NCBI RefSeq assembly: GCF_922984935.1 | Contig: NC_060071.1 | Coordinates: forward strand, 8,370,001 to 8,434,000 | Reading direction: 5' to 3' | DNA length: 64,000 nt | Source: Meles meles | Lineage: Eukaryota; Chordata; Mammalia; Carnivora; Mustelidae | In this document: positions 11,062-22,081 of the stretch, one piece after another | How positions within the stretch are numbered: position 1 is the first letter of the stretch | Layout: each line of letters starts with the position of its first letter | Position numbers and translations under genes: made by a program | Notes under the pieces: generated by a model | What the model saw: the letters and a program-made list of their open reading frames with translations, nothing else | Database searches by the model: none | Told to the model about the DNA's origin: nothing

Positions 11062-11277
11062 TTACTTCCACATTAGCCTAGCCTGCAACGTTACCTGTTT
11101 TCTGAATAATTCCTGAATAATTCTCATTCTTGTTTGAGTCTTTCCTCTGAATGTGTTCAGTACTTTCCTCAGGTATTTTAGCTCTTGTTTTTCTATTCCT
11201 CCCTTGGCTGACTGAAGTTTTTCCTCTAGAGTTTCTTCTGGGAGAGCTTGTAACATTCCCAAGATTTGAATGGTCAA
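11062..11277 (-). other. Unrecognised 71-codon open frame, charged helix
   Basis: The conceptual protein begins MTIQILGMLQALPEETLEEK and is rich in Glu, Lys, Arg, Leu and Gln with few helix breakers, giving a coiled-coil-like look. Unlike most open frames here it is neither SINE-derived nor low complexity. It could be a relic of an ORF1-type retroelement coil or of a processed pseudogene. I do not recognise the family and see no promoter, splice or poly(A) context. It is unlikely to be a live gene. Confidence 0.2.
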
Positions 11278-11483
11278 AAATATCTTAGTGTCACCTTTGA
11301 ATTAGAACAATATCTTGGAGGATTGGAAAGTTATTGATTGTACTTCCTTACTCTAAAGGTTTTTGAGGTATAGATCCATCATCTTTAGTGCATGCTGCAG
11401 GGAGTCCACACCCCCTTTATAACTCCTATTATTTTGTGCCTGGCATGACATCCAAAGAATTCTTTCTTTAATTTAAAAGTCCA

Positions 11484-11703
11484 GGAGTGCTTGGGTGGCT
11501 CAGTCAGTTGGACATCTGCCTTTGGCTCAGGTCATGATTCTAGAATCCCAGGATTGAGTACTGCTTTGGGGCAGGGGGAAAAAAGTCCTTGCTCAGCAGG
11601 GAGTCTGCTTCTCCCTCTGCACTTCATGCTTCTTGAGCTCTCTTTCTCTCTTGCTCTCTCTCAAATAGATAAATAAAATCTTAAAAAATAAATAAATAAA
11701 ATA
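11484..11703 (+). mobile_element. Can-SINE, older copy
   Basis: GAGTGCTTGGGTGGCTCAGT head, disturbed B box (GATTGAGTACTGC) with a G-rich insertion GGGGCAGGGGGAAAAAAG near 11568, CT-rich body and an expanded AAATAAATAAATAAAATAAT tail. Confidence 0.88.
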
Positions 11704-12971
11704 ATATCCAGTATATTTACCAAGACCTAAGGTGCCTTTCAAATCTTTAAATTTATACGTTTTATTTTTAAGTATGAAAAAGTTTCCTGATTAATATAGT
11801 TAATGCTTTGTCCAAATTTTGTTTTGTCTAAATTATTTAACTCCCTTCTGTATAGACATTAGTTAGATTCATGTTGAATGACATTTATGTCTTCTAGATT
11901 AATCGTTTCTTCTCTTATTTTAAGTTTGTATTTTAGTTCTGTTTATTTAATTATTTTTGTTTCAATATCATTTTGATGTCTTTTCTGACCATTCTTGCCC
12001 CTTCTTTGTTTTTGGTAATACCAATTCTCATTTTTACTGCTTCCAGTGTGACATTTACTTTATGATGGTTTGTTTCATTTCTCTCTTTAATTTTTTTTCC
12101 CTAAGCTTTGTTTTGGCTGGGTGCTCAAGGATTTGAAAATAAGGAATCTGGTGTGTTGGTGATAAAGAATTTTAGGTAATAATTTTATGGAAGGGAATGT
12201 CAGAATGGGCCTTGAGTAACATAACTTATTTTCCAAGTAAATGTTCGCCAGAAGTCCCTGGCATCAAGGAAGAATGTCAGTAATGAGGTCGACAAAATGG
12301 ACTACCTAATTTATAACACTTTATTTTCATCAGCAACTCCAGGGCTTGCTCAATGGGTTCATGGAGTCAGGCATGGACATTACACAGGGCTCAACAGCGT
12401 GGATAGCTTTCCCCCTACAATGACTTGGCGACTACCAGGAATGAGTGCTAAATTTTTCAGTTGACCAACTGTGAGCCCTGTTAACATACCACACATGAGG
12501 AGGGCCAGCCAACCTTCTAGCAGTAGGCTGATGATATGGGGACCCTTTTGTTCTGGAGGGGTGAGTCATTTGTCCTCCCCAGGACATATATGGATCCTGG
12601 ATTTAGATTTGTCTTCCTATTTGCCATGTTTCCATGGGCAATATGAGCTGTGACTGAATAAATGCACCATTCAGCAGCCCTCCCTGACCAAGGAACAAAT
12701 TTTACAGCAAAAGAATTAAGACAATGGGCATATGCTCATGAAATTCAGGGGTCCTATAATGATCGTCCATGACTAGAGAAAGTTGGTCTTAGAGAAAGTA
12801 AAATACATATTAATAACTAAGAATCCTACCCAAACATTCAGATGTTTGGATCCTTTTCAATATACTGATCTTGATTCAAAATATTACCCAGAATAGCCAT
12901 CCCTGATCATATTATCTTTCTATTTGAAGTTCCTCATACTCATTCCATGATCTGACTTTCCTCATAGCTGA
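11704..12971. other. T-rich then unique DNA
   Basis: 11704-12120 is T-rich and might be a very old antisense L1, but no motif convinced me. 12121-12971 is ordinary mixed sequence with only short open frames. Confidence 0.35.
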
Positions 12972-13000
12972 ATTATATATATATATATAATATATATATG
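12972..13000. repeat. (TA)n microsatellite
   Basis: Alternating TA of about 29 bases with one AA interruption. Confidence 0.9.
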
Positions 13001-13094
13001 AATCTTTGTGATTCATAGGTTTCCCTTGACAATGCCCCCCTCACCAGTAGCTTTTAGTTTTATCACACCAGCAAGTGATTATTTTCCTCTAGTC

Positions 13095-13160
13095 TAAGAA
13101 TTTAAGATAGTGCCTGACACATAGTGGGTACTCATAAATGCTTGGTGAATGAATAAATCA
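13095..13160 (+). mobile_element. L2 3' end relic
   Basis: GTGCCTGACACATAGTGGGT, then CTCATAAATGCTTGGTGAAT and GAATAAATCA, is the characteristic L2 terminal segment. Confidence 0.7.
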
Positions 13161-13259
13161 GTGGAGATACCAGTTAAGGTTTATATGCAATAGAATGGCA
13201 AGTGGGACAAATGGGCTATATAAGCATAGTGGAAAATAAATACTAATTTTAAAACCTAG

Positions 13260-13500
13260 CAAACATTATTTAGCAGAATGCCGGACACTGTTCTGTAAGA
13301 GTTATATCTATGAAATCATTGAACCTTCACAACTCTATGAGGTAGATACTCATAGATTTGTTTCCACTTTGCAGATAAAGAAAAGGAGGCCAGGGAAGTT
13401 AAGTAACTTTCTGATGGTGATAGAGTTGGTCAGTGGCAGCTAGGATTCTGACTCCAAAGTACATCTGAACTACTATACCATATTGCCATAGAATTGAGCT
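13260..13500 (+). mobile_element. MIR element
   Basis: GGACACTGTTCTGTAAGAG, CATTGAACCTTCACAACTC, TATGAGGTAGATACTCATAG and TTTGCAGATAAAGAAAAGGA, then GGAAGTTAAGTAACTTT and GATTCTGACTCCAAAG, follow the MIR consensus order. Confidence 0.75.
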
Positions 13501-14429
13501 AAAAAGCTCATTTTGGAGAAACCTAGAGAAAGGCATAACATGATTTCTAGAATATATTAACAAACATACCTCCTAAATTCATGCTGTGGAGCAGTCCATG
13601 TCAAAGGCCAAGGAGAAGGTACCAAGAAAAATAAATTTTCCAGGGAAGTTGAGATGGATTTTGAACTGACAAGGAAGATGAGTGTGAAAACTGGGCATTT
13701 GTCTAAGGAACAAATAGGTAGAACATGCTATGTCTAATTTGGGTACTAAATGGTTTACTTTGCCCAAAGAGGAGTTGGCCTTTCTCTTCTAGTAGCTTGT
13801 CTCTAAGTCCTTGGAATGTCATGTCTTATGGGACTATCTTTGTTTGCCTGGGGCCTTCCGTCACACTGGGGACCTTGGACCAAGCCAGGCAGTAACAATA
13901 TGCCTTAAGGTGAGGATTTTGGGCCAAACAGGATCAGTTAAACTGGAGATGAATATCAACCACATGGGCAATCAATTATGTCAATACAAAGTCTGAAAAC
14001 TGAGGCTCAAATGGATGTATGCCCCGGTTGGCCATGCTCCATGTCTATTGTCACACACATGGAGGTGTTGATGCTGTGTAGACTCCAAAGAGAGGAGATG
14101 GTTGGAAGTTCCACATTTGGAGTCCTCCAAGACTGTCTCTTTCCTTTGCTGATTTTAACCTGTGTCTTCTCACTGTGAAACCATGTGTAACTGCATATAT
14201 AACAGTTTTCAGTGAGTTCTGCATATCCTTCTAGCAAACTATCGAACCCAAGTGTGGTTTGAAGAATCATCATCCCTCACTTGCAATTGGTGGCCAAAGG
14301 GAGGGTAGTCTTGCGTGAACTCCATGCCTTCAAACTTGGCCTAATCTTAAGCACAACTGCAACAGTGAAGGAAGGAACCACATCAGTTTATGTTCCACGA
14401 CCAGTATTTAAGGGGTCTTATAACACCCA
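13501..14429. other. Unique DNA, no gene seen
   Basis: Mixed sequence with several small overlapping open frames on both strands (13579-14273), none with a recognisable domain. Short possible exons without domain features would be missed by eye. Confidence 0.4.
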
Positions 14430-14560
14430 GCTGACCTGGGACAGCACTGTTATTATCCTGTTTCCAGGTGAAGAAACTATGGCTTGGAGAGCTTTTGTGA
14501 CTTACTTGAAGATGCTAAGGCCAAGAAATATACTCAGATCTCTAATGTTTTGGATAGAAC
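14430..14560 (+). mobile_element. MIR fragment
   Basis: CACTGTTATTATCCTGTTTC, CAGGTGAAGAAACTATGGCT and TTGTGACTTACTTGAAGATG match the middle of MIR. The 122-codon plus frame 14281-14649 overlaps it and is probably chance. Confidence 0.6.
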
Positions 14561-14779
14561 TCCTTTTTAGAACCAATGGTGGAATTAGGTCCCACCAGGG
14601 GCGCATAGCCAGGGCTGTAAGGAGGACCTGCCAACCCAATGGGAAGTGATGAAAGCAAGGTCACTGTTGTTTAGTACTTGAGATGTCTGCAACATATGAA
14701 TCTGAGCTGGTAGATGCCTCAAGTGCATACTTCAGCACTCATTTACCTAAAACTCTACCTTCTCGGCAAATATGTTTTA

Positions 14780-15270
14780 GAAAACTCTTACGTTTTAGGC
14801 ACTGTGCACTGATAGCACACATATGGGAAACCAAATCAGGACTATGCCTATCCTAGTGCAGAATTGGAGGCTCATTAAACAAGAAACAGGTATAAGATTA
14901 CAATTTTGACAATTTCTCTACTGGAAAACTCAAGGTGCTAGGGGTTTGCATGGGAAGGTCAGAAATTCCTTCTCAGAAACAGTGATACTTAAAATGGAAG
15001 TCAACAAAGGCCAGTGAGGACAGGTGGAGGAGTAAGAATATTCCAGGCAGAGGGAAGAAAAGCACAGAGGTGAGGTTTGCAACATGTTTCAGAAACCAAA
15101 GGCAATGTGATTAAAGGCTAGTAACAGGGAGAAAGAAGGGCAGGTCTAGATCATTGCAAACCATCATAAGGACATAGAGAGGATAGCATTTGGATTGTAG
15201 ATACACTCAAAAGCTAGGGCACAGCCAAAGAGGTTGGGAAAATGACAGGAGTATTGAAGAAAGGGGGAAG
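14780..15270 (+). mobile_element. Ancient L2-like repeat
   Basis: A 'taggcactgtgcac' start is followed by 'attccaggcagagggaagaaaagcacag' (split here by description) and a 'tcatttgatgaag' end, matching the general order of the L2-like repeat at 27340 and 31150. Confidence 0.5.
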
Positions 15271-15421
15271 TCATTTGATGAAGATCTTGAATAGTAGTGA
15301 AGACAACCTTAGATGCCTCAGTAGACAGAATGTCTGGAAATGTTGGTGCTTATCGTGTATGTAACCTAACCCAACTACCCGCTTTCAATGGCTTGGACAG
15401 AAAATGTCCTAATGGGGCCAT

Positions 15422-15547
15422 GGGAAGAAAGAAAGAAGGAAAGAAAGAAAGAAAAAAAGAAAAGAAAAGCAGAAAAGAAAGAAGGAAGGAAGGAAAGGAA
15501 AAAAGAAAGAAAGAAAGGAGAGAAAGGGGAGAAAGGGAGAAAGAAAG
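15422..15547. repeat. (GAAA)n/(GGAA)n purine tract
   Basis: About 126 bases of purine, GAAA and GGAA units, with a single C near 15470. Basic/acidic open frames across it (15297-15653) are composition artefacts. Confidence 0.9.
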
Positions 15548-16394
15548 CCTACATGCAATTCTTCCCTATATCTCTCATTTCGGTTGGTTAGAATGTCTTA
15601 CAAACAAAATTAAATCAAAATTTCAGACCACTCTTTGGGTAGAATGTAAGTGACCATTTCCAATGGGAGAAAAGAAGGGAGTGAGAAAGGAAAGTCATTC
15701 TAACAGATTATTTAAAATTCCGCTTGTTATCATTTCAACAAGTCTTAATGTACTTACCATGTGTACATGGATTGGATGCCTGAAAGCCACTGTCATGTGA
15801 GGAATACAGTCCTCGCACTGGGGGTGCAGACTTGCTATTTAAAGCCTCAATTGTTGGCAACCCAATTTTCTTTTAGATTCATTCTGTTTGTTTTTGTTCA
15901 TTTCTAGCAGCTCAGCCTGAGTCTGGTAAATAATTTAAGAATCCTGACTCAAACCACTCTTTCTAAATCATCAGCAACATTTTTTTTTTCAAAGAGACCG
16001 AAGTAGTCCCCACTCCCTGTCCTCATTCTAAAGGAATTTCTGAGAACTTTTAGTTCAAAATGGCTGACGAATCATTTGAGGTTATACCTGCTTCCTACCG
16101 AAAGCCAGTGAAATGATAGGGGGAAGAAAACAAAGAAACCAACCCACAGTACAAGTAAGAGCCTGGGGACCTGTCCATCAGAAAACTTAAATGCATAGAT
16201 ACACTTAAACATCTGTGATGTTACAAAATCCTGTAACTGAGAGCATGATAAAGAACAAAGTGAGTATCTCAACAAACAAAATAGGAAAGAGAGGGTCTAA
16301 AAAGAGGGGTCTCCCTGGGATCACAGTAGTGGCAGGCTATAGGATCTGGCTGTGGGGGCAACTGGAGTGGTATTAATTAAAATGAAAGGGTTCT
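15548..16394. other. Unique DNA, no gene seen
   Basis: Mixed composition with no repeat family or coding exon recognised. Confidence 0.45.
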
Positions 16395-16471
16395 AGAAAT
16401 AAGTAGATAGATAAATAAACAAACAAATAAATAAGCAAGCACACAAGCATACATACATACATACATATCTA
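16395..16471. repeat. Degenerate tetranucleotide repeat
   Basis: Successive blocks of (GATA), (AAAC/AAAT), (AAGC) and (CATA) units; the last block is the cleanest (CATACATACATACATACAT). Confidence 0.85.
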
Positions 16472-16682
16472 TGTCCATAAAATGAAAGGGCTATGACACA
16501 GCATATGTGGATGAGTCTTTCTCACCTAAGCTCACTATGGAATTTGCTTTCCTAGCTAGGGCTCTCTGCTTCAAGAGAAAGCAGCAGAATAGGTGACTCC
16601 TATCTACCATAAGGGACATGGAACACTTTCTCTGGGAAGTAAAAGCCTGATGTGAAATAAAGTAAAAAGCTGTCTAGCTAAT

Positions 16683-16714
16683 GTGACATTGTGTGTCAAC
16701 TATACTCAAGTAAC
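16683..16714 (+). mobile_element. Possible old L1 3' terminus
   Basis: TGACATTGTGTGTCAACTAT followed by ACTCAAGTAAC resembles the last bases of an old mammalian L1 3' end. It directly precedes the purine tract, which may have grown from its A tail. Confidence 0.4.
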
Positions 16715-16915
16715 AAAAAGAAGAAGAAGAAGAAGGAGAAGAAAGAGAGGAAGGAGAAGGAGAAGAAGGAGAAGAAGAAGAAGAAGAAGAAGAAGAAGAA
16801 GAAGAAGAAGAAGAAGAAGAAGAAGAAGAAGAAGAAGAATGAGAAGGAGAAGGAGAAGAAGAAAGAAGAGGAAGAAGAGGAAGAAGAAGAGGAAGGAGAA
16901 GGAGAAGGAGGAGAA

Positions 16916-16962
<47 letters not shown>

Positions 16963-17161
16963 AGAAGAAGAAGAAGAAGAAGAAGAAGAAGAAGAAGAAG
17001 AAGAAGAAGAAGAAGGAGAAGGAGAAAGAAGAGGAAGAAGAGGAAAGAGAAGGAGAAGGAGAAGGAGGAGAAGAAGAAGAAGGAGGAGGAGGAAGAAGAG
17101 GAGGAGGAGGAGGAGGAGGAGGAGGAGGAGGAGGAGGAAGAAAGGAAGGAAGGAAGGGAAA
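16715..17161 (+). repeat. Giant GAA/GGA polypurine tract
   Basis: A 447-base tract is pure purine on the plus strand except for one T at 16840. It is mainly (GAA)n up to about 17012, with GGA-rich interruptions near 16745-16775, 16890-16910 and 17012-17075, and ends in an almost pure (GAG/GGA)n block at 17092-17139 and (GGAA)n at 17139-17158. Both strands give long single-residue 'proteins' in all three phases (Lys/Arg/Glu; Ser/Leu/Phe on the other strand); these are not genes. The sequence suits intramolecular triplex formation and length instability. Confidence 0.97.
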
Positions 17162-17349
17162 CTGCAGACTAATCTGGCCAGCATCTCTGTAACCACGCCC
17201 ACTTCCCCAAGGGAGACAGGTGTATTTCCAAAATACTAAACTCTTTCCTAAAATAGTTGTCTGAGTTACACCTCCTCTGTCAAGGTACAGAATAGTCTAT
17301 CAGTTCACTTCCCTCCAATACTCGAAATTGTCACACTTCTCAGTTTGGT

Positions 17350-18341
17350 CAATTAAATCATTTAAAATGTACGCCATTGTGGTTATGATTGGAATGGTTC
17401 TGATCTCTGTTATGTTGAACAATTCTTCATGGGTTTACTTGGTCATCTGCATTTACTCCTCCATGAAATATCTGTTTTCGTTCCCCCTCTCTCGCCTACT
17501 TTTTTCTGTTAGTTTCTTGGTGTTGGTTTCTCGTTAGTTTTTTTAATTTTTCAAATGTATTTTTGATGTTAATTTTCTTTTCTGTCTTCCAGATATCCTT
17601 TCCCAGTTTGAAACTTATTTTTTCCACTTTCTTGAAGGTGTCTTTTGATAAATAAAATCTACATATTAGCGTTGGCAATCTTACTGATATTTTATATTCT
17701 TCACTATTTCTGTTATTTAAGCAACTGCTTTTTACAAATTAACATAGCTGTCTTGTTAAGTGCCCCCATTATTTCTAAACATTTTCTCCATTATTTCACA
17801 TTTTCTATGTTTGCACTTGTATTATCTTCCAATGAGGACACTTTTGTTTTCTCCTTTTGAGTTTACTTTTTTTTTCTTTCTCTTTTAAATCTTATTGCAC
17901 TGGCTAATCCTTCTAACATTGACTTTTTTTTCACCTTGAAAGATGGATAAACAATACTAAACCCCTCTTGGTTTAGTGTTTTCTTTAACTGCTAGAATTC
18001 TTAATAGTCATAAAATTCATCAAATTTTGATGGTATTTTTACTCCGTTTTGATAAGTTATATTTTTGGGGACTTTGTCTACCTCTTTTGAATTTTTAATT
18101 TTTATAATATAATTATTGACATACTCTTTTATCTCCTTGTAAGTTTTTACTCTGCCTTTATCCTAATCTTTATAATATTCCTTTTCAAGGTTATTTTTGT
18201 TTTATTTCTTGATTATTTTTGCTAGAGATAAAATAGACACTATTTTAATTTTTTTCACAGAACCAACTCAGGTATATTCTTTTTTATATTATCATTGCAT
18301 TTATTTTCTATTTTATTAATTTGTGCCTTATGGTTATTGCA
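17350..18341 (-). mobile_element. Ancient antisense L1 (L1M-like)
   Basis: On the minus strand this runs from a 3' portion (17370-17680; GAACAATTCTTCATGGGTTT and TCTTGAAGGTGTCTTTTGAT are the antisense of known L1 ORF2/3' segments) toward an inner ORF2 part (18255-18341; CACAGAACCAACTCAGG then TTTTCTATTTTATTAATTTG). It is T-rich throughout, heavily decayed and with probable internal deletions. No frame is intact. Confidence 0.55.
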
Positions 18342-18505
18342 TTTCTTCCTCTGCTGCTGCTGCTGCCTCTTCTTCCTCATTCTCCTCCTTCTCCCTCTTC
18401 TTCTTCCTCTTCATCTCCTCCCACTCCCCCATCCTTCCCCTGTCTTCCCTCCCCTCCTCCTCCTCCTCCTTCTTCTTCCTTTTCTCCTCCTTCTCCTCCC
18501 TCTTC
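18342..18505. repeat. (CTT/CTC)n pyrimidine tract
   Basis: About 160 bases of CTTCCT, CTCCTT and CCTCCT units with a (CTG)4 block near 18351-18363. It lies 1.2 kb from the purine tract and in the opposite strand sense. Ser/Pro/Leu-rich frames across it are artefacts. Confidence 0.9.
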
Positions 18506-18667
18506 TGATATTCTCTGGGTAACTTCTGAAAATTGGCACTTAGGTCATAAATCTTGAAGTTTTTCCCTTTTTCTTATGTAAGTACTTAAGGTTATAAGTA
18601 TCCCATGACTCATTATGTTTGCTGAATCCTATAGGAAACAGGTGAAATTCGTTGCCTGAGGTTAGTT

Positions 18668-18842
18668 AGTACAATGGCTCTCAAACTTCAGGGCACAAAG
18701 AATCACTTAGTGGGGTTGATAAACCAGACTTTTTGGTCCCATCCCCAGAGTTTCTGATTCCATGGTTCTAAGGTGGGCCAGATAATTTCTTACAAGCTCT
18801 CAGCCAATTACTTCTAGTTGGAATACCATACTTGGACTAGTA
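18668..18842 (+). mobile_element. MER5-like hAT DNA-transposon relic
   Basis: TACAATGGCTCTCAAACTTC, CAAAGAATCACTTAG, CATCCCCAGAGTTTCTGATT and TGGAATACCATACTTGGACT follow the MER5A/Charlie order (ends near 'ctcaaacttt', central 'ccccagagtttctgattc'). It is non-autonomous and old. Confidence 0.65.
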
Positions 18843-18958
18843 CTGAGTTCGCATTCTTCTAAATTTCCCAGCCCCTCACCATCAATGTGCTTCTGAGCTG
18901 TTCTTGAGTTTACCTTAGAAGATAACCTGGACTAGAGTTCTGAATATAGGTATAGATA

Positions 18959-19102
18959 GGGTTGCCCAATAAAATTCAAGATTCACAGTTAAATTTGAAT
19001 TCCTATAGTATATTTGCAGTAAGAAAAGTACTTGTTGTTTATCGGAAATTCAAATTTAACTGGCTATACTATAATTTTATTTGCTAAACCTGACAGCCCT
19101 AG
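18959..19102. mobile_element. Palindromic MITE-like element
   Basis: GGGTTGCCCAATAAAATTCA at the left is mirrored by ATAATTTTATTTGCTAAACC then TGACAGCCC at the right, and the inner arms TTAAATTTGAATTCC and GGAAATTCAAATTTAACTGG also pair. The whole 140 bases can fold back on itself. TA flanks each end, compatible with a Tc1/mariner-type target. I do not have a certain family name. Confidence 0.6.
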
Positions 19103-19126
19103 TCTGGATGTTGACATTGATGATCT

Positions 19127-19312
19127 CACGGGTTCTCTAACTTCAGTGAGTATCAGTGTCTCTTGGAAGGCTTCTCAAAACATAGATTTATGGGCTCTAC
19201 CTCTTCCATTTCTGATTGAGTTTGTCTGGGATAAGGGCTAGGAATTTGAATTTGTCACAGGTTCCCAGGTGATGGTGATGTTGTTGGCCTGGAACCAGGC
19301 TTTGAGAATCAT
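19127..19312 (+). mobile_element. MER5-like hAT DNA-transposon relic
   Basis: Starts near GGTTCTCTAACTTCAGTGAG, has TGGGCTCTACCTCTTCC centrally, then GGTTCCCAGGTGATGGTGAT and GGCTTTGAGAATCATGAG at the end, which is the expected order for a MER5 family element. Confidence 0.65.
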
Positions 19313-20178
19313 GAGTTGATCCCAAAGCGATGGTCAGGGATAAATGAGAGAACTCTCATTCTTTATCCTATGACAAAATCACAACACCACACCAACAAGT
19401 GTGCAACCTCGAGATTTTTCAGCTTTTCCCCTGACGTGGTTTTCCTTCTATACTGCTTTTGGTTTTGTTCTTGGGAGAGACAGGCAGAGACTTAACTAGT
19501 TCAGTATCTTGGGAAGGACTGTAACCATAAAATAATGATTCTATTTTAACTTGGGGGTGAGAAAATTTTCCTCTGAACAACAGGAAGTTTCCTAAAACAA
19601 GGTATATTATTTTACATAAATCTAAACCGGTAGTAACCACATTTTAAGAATACGAGAATTAAGCAGAGGAATCAGTACACCTTGAGTTGATTATACGTAT
19701 GATGTACATTAGCAGTCTTTGCTGGATCTCTTATGTTTGTCCCTCTGTGCCAGTTGTTCTCTTTTTTCGCACCCTGTTCTCTGCCCAGAAATACTCATCT
19801 GTATCTTCTAAACCAAAGAACTCCCTTGAACCCAGGCTTTTGGTTGGTTTCAGGATTTGAGGGAACAAAGGAAATTGGAGGGAGGGAAGGCGGTGAGATG
19901 GCTCTTTATAGATAACGCCAGAATTACACATCCTAGCTTCTTCCCGCAAGTGTTGCCTGTGGCTGGTTGTGCCTCTAGATTCACAGTTTCATCTACTGTC
20001 AAGGTTGTTCTTATTCAACAGCTCTACTTCCAGATTCCAGTAAGCCTTAGCCTTTTCCTCTTTTGATCTAGGGGTAGTGATGGTTCTGTGTTTCTAGCCT
20101 TGGGGTAGGACATTCTTTGTGGCTTCTCTGTATCTTGCCAGCATCGTTGGAAATAGTTCTTTTATAAAACCTTTTTCA
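19313..20178. other. Unique DNA, no gene seen
   Basis: Small open frames lie on both strands (19419-20066) without domain features. No repeat recognised. Confidence 0.45.
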
Positions 20179-20388
20179 GGAGCACCTGAGTGGCTCATTT
20201 AGTTAAGCATCTGCGTTCAGTTCAGGGCATGATCTTGGGTTCCTGGGATCCAGCCCCTTGTCCCTTTCCCTGCTCAGCGGGGAGCCTGCTTCTCCCTCCG
20301 CCTGACACTTCCCCTGTTTGTGCTCACTCTCTCTCTCTCTCTCTCTCTGTCAAATAAATAAATAAATAAATTCTTAAAAAAAAAAAAA
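20179..20388 (+). mobile_element. Can-SINE, intermediate age
   Basis: GGAGCACCTGAGTGGCTCAT head, GATCCAGCCCCTTG B box, long (CT)n and AAATAAATAAATAAATAAAT tail. Flanks AACCTTTTTCAGG and AACTTTCTCAAGG look like a worn target duplication. Confidence 0.93.
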
Positions 20389-20484
20389 ACTTTCTCAAGG
20401 TACCTTATATGTCATTCCATCTATTTCCTGCTGAGATCAAAATGACTCCTTTTAATTTTTATCAATATAAAAAACCAATTATTC

Positions 20485-20685
20485 GGGGCGCCTGGGTGGC
20501 TCAGTGGGTTAAAGCCTCTGCCTTTCGCTCAGGTCATGATCCCAGGGTCCTGGGATCGAGCCCCGCATCGGGCTCTCTGCTTGGCAGGGAGCCTGTGCTT
20601 CCTCCTCTCTCTCTCTCTGCCTGCCTCTCTCCCTACTTGTGATCTCTATCTGTCAAATAAATAAATAAAATCTTAAAAAAAAAAC
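20485..20685 (+). mobile_element. Young Can-SINE with 14-bp perfect target duplication
   Basis: GGGGCGCCTGGGTGGCTCAG head, intact GGGATCGAGCCCCGCATCGG B-box region, mustelid-type CCTGCCTCTCTCCCTACTTG segment. AAAACCAATTATTC is repeated at 20471-20484 and 20686-20699. Confidence 0.97.
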
Positions 20686-20775
20686 AAAACCAATTATTCT
20701 AGTGCTATTTATCGAATATTCCATCATTTCTTTACTGATTGAAAATATCACATATTAAAAATCACATTTTCATAG

Positions 20776-20982
20776 GGATGTCTGGCTGGCTCAGTCAACT
20801 AAGCATCCAACTCTTGATTTCAGTTTAGGTCATGATCTCAGCATCATGAGATCGAGCCCTGCATTGGGCTCCCCACTCAGCACAGAGTCTGCTCAAGATT
20901 CTCCTCCCTCCCCCTCTGCGCCTCCCCACTCTCATGTTCTGTCTTCACCTCTCTCTAAGATAAATAAATAAAATCGTTTTTA
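20776..20982 (+). mobile_element. Can-SINE with 19-bp perfect target duplication
   Basis: An older body (CTCAGTCAACTAAGCATCCA, GATCGAGCCCTGCATTGGG) with a different CT tail (CTCATGTTCTGTC) from the younger copies. AAAAATCACATTTTCATAG is repeated exactly at 20757-20775 and 20983-21001, the longest duplication in the window. Confidence 0.96.
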
Positions 20983-21001
20983 AAAAATCACATTTTCATA
21001 G

Positions 21002-22068
21002 ATTTATGGGTCTGTTTCTGAGCTCTCTAGTTTTTATTTTGTTCAGATTTCTGAGTAAGAATCTGTAAGATGAAAGAATCTGTGTTTTAAACAAATTCTA
21101 TAGGGAATTCTTATACATGTTAGATCTTGAGAACTTGCTTAAATTTTTTACTAATTCAGTAAGATTGGTGAGTTAATAGCAGAGAGGCTGTTGTCAAGAA
21201 AACTTTCCTTGCTTTGGGAAATAACCATATAGTTTATTAATTAGCCCAAGAAAGACATTTAGCCTTATTTTCTCCATTTCTTTAATGAATCATTTTGGAA
21301 ATTTGGGAAGGTGGATGATTCTGTTTTGATGGACCCACTTTCAGACAGCTTAGCCCTGTTTTACATCATGTACACAAAATGAGATTCTTGATTATCCAGA
21401 ATGTAAGTGAAAAATAGCCAAAAGAACATACAAGTATTTGATTATGTGGGAATTTGCATGATTTCAATTCAGCTTAGTTAGAAAAGCACTTGATTGATTC
21501 TAGGTTTTCTGTCTTTATTTGAAAATTGGTATTTATTTTAACATAAACATGTTTTGTAAAGGTTAATAATTAGTGATGAATAGTCATGCTATTTTCCAAA
21601 AGAATTAAGTTTATAAGAAATTGTATATGAGAAATACACACAAGATTCAACCAATTCCCATTTTGGAAGCTTTGAGAGCTGGCATATGTAAATACCTTAG
21701 GGCATTGTTATTTACTTGGAGTTACTACCCACATTTCAGACAAACAAGAAAAACAAAAACAAAGCCAAGTAACTAATATACACCTTCTAGACCTACAGCC
21801 TCCGGAGTTGGCTACCTGTACTCGGGGTATGAAATATGATCTTACGTGGGAGAGGGTGAAGGAAGGAGATGTCAGAACTTCCACTTACATTTGTTGTAAA
21901 TACGATCATTTGCAATTTTCTACTTTTAGTGGCATTTTATAACACCCATAATATTGGTAGCAAGTGATACAAAAGCCATTCCTTTACACATTAATAAATC
22001 CATGAATATGGGGGACGGTATGCTCTCACATCTTCTATGGTACATAATACAAATTCAATTATGTTTGA
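21002..22068. other. Unique DNA, no gene seen
   Basis: AT-rich ordinary sequence. No repeat or coding signal recognised. Confidence 0.45.
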
Positions 22069-22081
22069 AGATGATTCTTCT

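Noticed and set aside
16683..17239. Very long open frames rich in Arg/Lys/Glu on the plus strand and Ser/Leu/Phe on the minus strand
   Set aside because: They are all phases of the GAA/GGA purine tract; every frame is open because such repeats lack stops. No coding evidence.
20485..20560. tRNA-like sequence with A and B boxes
   Set aside because: It is the head of a Can-SINE; no cloverleaf tRNA gene is supported.
20409..20642. Open frames with the recurring peptide WVAQWVKPLPSAQVM ... RAPHRALCSAGSLL, seen at many places on both strands
   Set aside because: This peptide is the translated Can-SINE body; recurrence reflects the SINE, not a gene family.
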